The notes below the pieces were generated by a model. That model saw only the letters and a program-made list of their open reading frames with translations. It ran no database searches and was not told the DNA's origin. Positions 63,301-64,000 of a stretch of 64,000 nt of DNA are shown piece by piece (the stretch's first letter is position 1; each line of letters begins with the position of its first letter). The position numbers and the translations under genes are program-made. Source of the DNA: Peptoniphilus genitalis (GTDB lineage Bacteria > Bacillota > Clostridia > Tissierellales > Peptoniphilaceae); contig NZ_CP097885.1 of the NCBI RefSeq assembly GCF_023614525.1, positions 186,001 to 250,000 on the forward strand. Direction: 5' to 3'.

Positions 63301-63594
63301 GGAACTTGCAAATTCTTAAAAGAAGCAGGAATTGATGCAAAAGAAGTTGGCAAGATTAACGATCCAAGACCAAACATCCTTGATGTAATAAGAAATGGCG
63401 AAATCGACTTAGTAGTTAACACTCCAACAAAGGGTGGCGACTCAACAAGAGACGGATTCAAAATTAGAAGAATGGCTACAGAATACGGCATCGACATAGT
63501 GACATCCCTTGACACCCTAGCAGCAAGAGTAGCAGTTAAAAACAAAAAATTCCATGAAGAAAACATGGACATCTACGACATAACAGAATTTTAA
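60391..63594 (+). CDS. carB: Carbamoyl-phosphate synthase, large subunit
   Basis: Forms carbamoyl phosphate from bicarbonate, ammonia (from CarA) and two ATP for arginine and pyrimidine synthesis. At 1067 residues it is full length, with two homologous ATP-grasp halves: first half [21 protein letters not shown], second half [21 protein letters not shown] near residue 555; each has an ATP-grasp loop ([30 protein letters not shown]). The C-terminal MGS-like allosteric domain (about 935-1067) ends in [18 protein letters not shown]. No carA is adjacent on either side, which is unusual. Confidence 0.97.
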   Translation: MPRDNSIKKTLVIGSGPIVIGQAAEFDYSGTQACETLKNNGVETVLVNSNPATIMTDKGVADKIYIEPITISFIEKIIKKERPDSLIAGMGGQTGLNMTLELDKRGILDKYGIKIIGTDIDAIKKGEDRDIFRKTMQEIGEPIIESEIATSLEEGKALAKKIGYPLVVRPAYTLGGTGGGFAYDEEELVEVLSHGLSLSPVNECLLEKSIRGWMEIEFEVIRDSAGEKIIVCDMENVDPVGVHTGDSIVVAPCQSLDKDVLQKLKNSALNIVENVNVVGACNVQLALNPETLDYAVIEINPRVSRSSALASKATGYPIARIATKIALGLNLNEIQNETTGETIETYEPSCNYVVVKIPKWPFDKFKYANRKLGTKMMATGEVMSIGSSFEEALLKGIRSLEISKFSLESKFSEERTTEELKKRIKFPDDERLFDVAEIIRRGLSIEMIHDITGIDLYFLEKIENIVHEEENLKKLSLDTMTPEELSKLKKLGFSDKTIASALGVDIDKVVDLRIKNKILPNYRRVDTSPFRKNGAYYYSTYEKTDENIISDKKKIIVIGSGPIRIGQGIEFDYCSVHAIKALIKMGIETITINNNPETVSTDFDTSDKLYFEPLTEEEVKSIIDTEKPMGVILAFGGQTAIKLAKYLHEQKVNIFGTDFEDIDRAEDREKFDEMLEELKINRPKGHGVFNIKEGLETAKELGYPLLVRPSYVLGGQGMQITYDENSLMTYLKSAFERDAINPVLIDKYLVGREIEVDAISDGEDVLIPGIMEHLERAGVHSGDSITIYPSINISSEIKDKILDYTKKIAKALHVKGMINIQFIEYKNDLYIIEVNPRASRTVPYISKVSGVPIVDLATKTMLGEKLKDLGYGTGIYKEPKLIAVKVPVFSMSKLNRVEISLGPEMKSTGEVLGVGKDIDEALFKGFLAGGSAIEDKASRVLATVNDNDKEEFLGIAKTMNEMGYKIVATKGTCKFLKEAGIDAKEVGKINDPRPNILDVIRNGEIDLVVNTPTKGGDSTRDGFKIRRMATEYGIDIVTSLDTLAARVAVKNKKFHEENMDIYDITEF

Positions 63595-63621
63595 ATTTAG
63601 ATTATTATAAGACATAAAAAT

Positions 63622-63661
63622 AAAAAACCTCGGTGTAATAAAAACATCGAGGTTTTCTTTT
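63622..63661 (+). terminator. Terminator of carB
   Basis: AACCTCGGTGT/ACATCGAGGTT hairpin with one G-T type mismatch, then TTTTCTTTT, 30 nt after the stop. Confidence 0.88.
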
Positions 63662-63718
63662 GATTTTTTCACTTTATAAACTCAATTTTAAAATAACCAG
63701 AAATCTCTGGGCCTAAGC

Positions 63719-63991
63719 TTATTTTATATTTAATTTTTCTCTTAAGTCCCTTATGTCCTTGTCGATTTTTTCTTCGTCAAGTTCTCTGTCTCTATTTTCC
63801 ATAGCCCTATCAACAAGGTCCTTTAAGTCTTGGTCTATTCCTTTTTCGAGTTTTTCAAGGGCAAGTTTAACGAGTCCACCAAGTTCTCTAAATTTAGTTA
63901 CCACCCTGTGCTCATCTGCAATGTGTCCCATTAAAAATCCAAAGGTCCATTCTGCATTAGTCTTTGTTAAGACACACTTGTGGTCCACCAT
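63719..63991 (-). CDS. Hypothetical protein, 90 residues
   Basis: No family recognised. Helical and charged: MVDHKCVLTKTNAEWTFGF begins it, followed by LMGHIADEHRVVTKFRELGG and a C-terminal acidic-basic helix ending DLREKLNIK. The start ATG 63991-63989 has AGGAG right upstream at the window edge, so the gene is complete. Two His-rich stretches (GHIADEH) might bind metal, but there is no further support. Confidence 0.65.
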   Translation of the reverse strand: MVDHKCVLTKTNAEWTFGFLMGHIADEHRVVTKFRELGGLVKLALEKLEKGIDQDLKDLVDRAMENRDRELDEEKIDKDIRDLREKLNIK

Positions 63992-64000
63992 AACTCCTCT

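Noticed and set aside
1-64000. tRNA, rRNA, prophage or insertion sequences
   Set aside because: No cloverleaf or CCA-ended gene, ribosomal RNA core, integrase, transposase or phage structural gene was recognised by eye. A tRNAscan or ISfinder search would be decisive.

Overview
The window is AT-rich DNA with strong GGAGG-type ribosome binding sites. It carries glmS with a self-cleaving leader ribozyme, a one-operon type II fatty-acid pathway using FabK-type enoyl reductase, flavodiiron and rubredoxin proteins, an SLH-domain protein and a CsaB pyruvyl transferase. Together these point to a low-GC anaerobic Firmicute, most likely a Clostridia/Tissierellia relative such as Anaerococcus or Peptoniphilus (inference from gene content; no database was searched). 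No rRNA, tRNA, CRISPR array, prophage or insertion sequence was recognised.

Layout. 1-5.2 kb: parvulin foldase (cut by the window edge), acyl-ACP thioesterase, glmS ribozyme plus glmS, a CorC/HlyC-type membrane protein, a small hypothetical. 5.2-7.8 kb: SLH protein, a hemerythrin operon under a Crp/Fnr-like palindrome, and a transcription unit of two 40-residue membrane peptides. 7.8-12.8 kb: yceD-rpmF, ackA, tmcAL, and an unknown gene lying between tmcAL and a duplicated copy of the tmcAL 3' end. 12.8-21.8 kb: a four-gene type III restriction-modification operon (helicase, DUF4391, Mod, Res). 21.8-24.5 kb: an 18-bp repeat array and a Y-family polymerase/YolD-like cassette. 24.5-27.9 kb: a two-gene operon of an acyl-CoA dehydrogenase/EtfA/rubredoxin fusion and a flavodiiron protein. 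28-29.7 kb: nitroreductase and EIIC-like membrane protein. 29.7-40 kb: acpP-accBCDA-fabH-fabK-(fabK-like)-fabD-fabG-fabF-fabZ-marR. 40-47.4 kb: HlyIII protein, small GNAT, a TetR/MMPL/coiled-coil export operon, a lipoprotein. 47.5-52.8 kb: a four-gene ABC importer with a DUF3798 binding lipoprotein. 53.2-59.8 kb: DUF1275 protein and a cell-wall polysaccharide cluster (two GT4 enzymes, two DUF4330 proteins, polymerase/ligase, CsaB). 59.8-64 kb: a second 18-bp repeat array, carB behind a possible attenuator, and a small hypothetical.

How the genes work together. Malonyl-CoA formation, chain initiation, elongation and a MarR-type regulator are all in one operon. The CsaB cluster probably makes the pyruvylated wall polymer to which SLH proteins bind. 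The ACAD-EtfA-rubredoxin fusion next to the flavodiiron protein suggests an electron route from acyl-CoA to O2 (or NO) through rubredoxin. The most unusual items are that fusion operon, two distant arrays of the same degenerate 18-bp (hexapeptide) repeat, the duplicated tmcAL tail and the paired 40-residue peptides.
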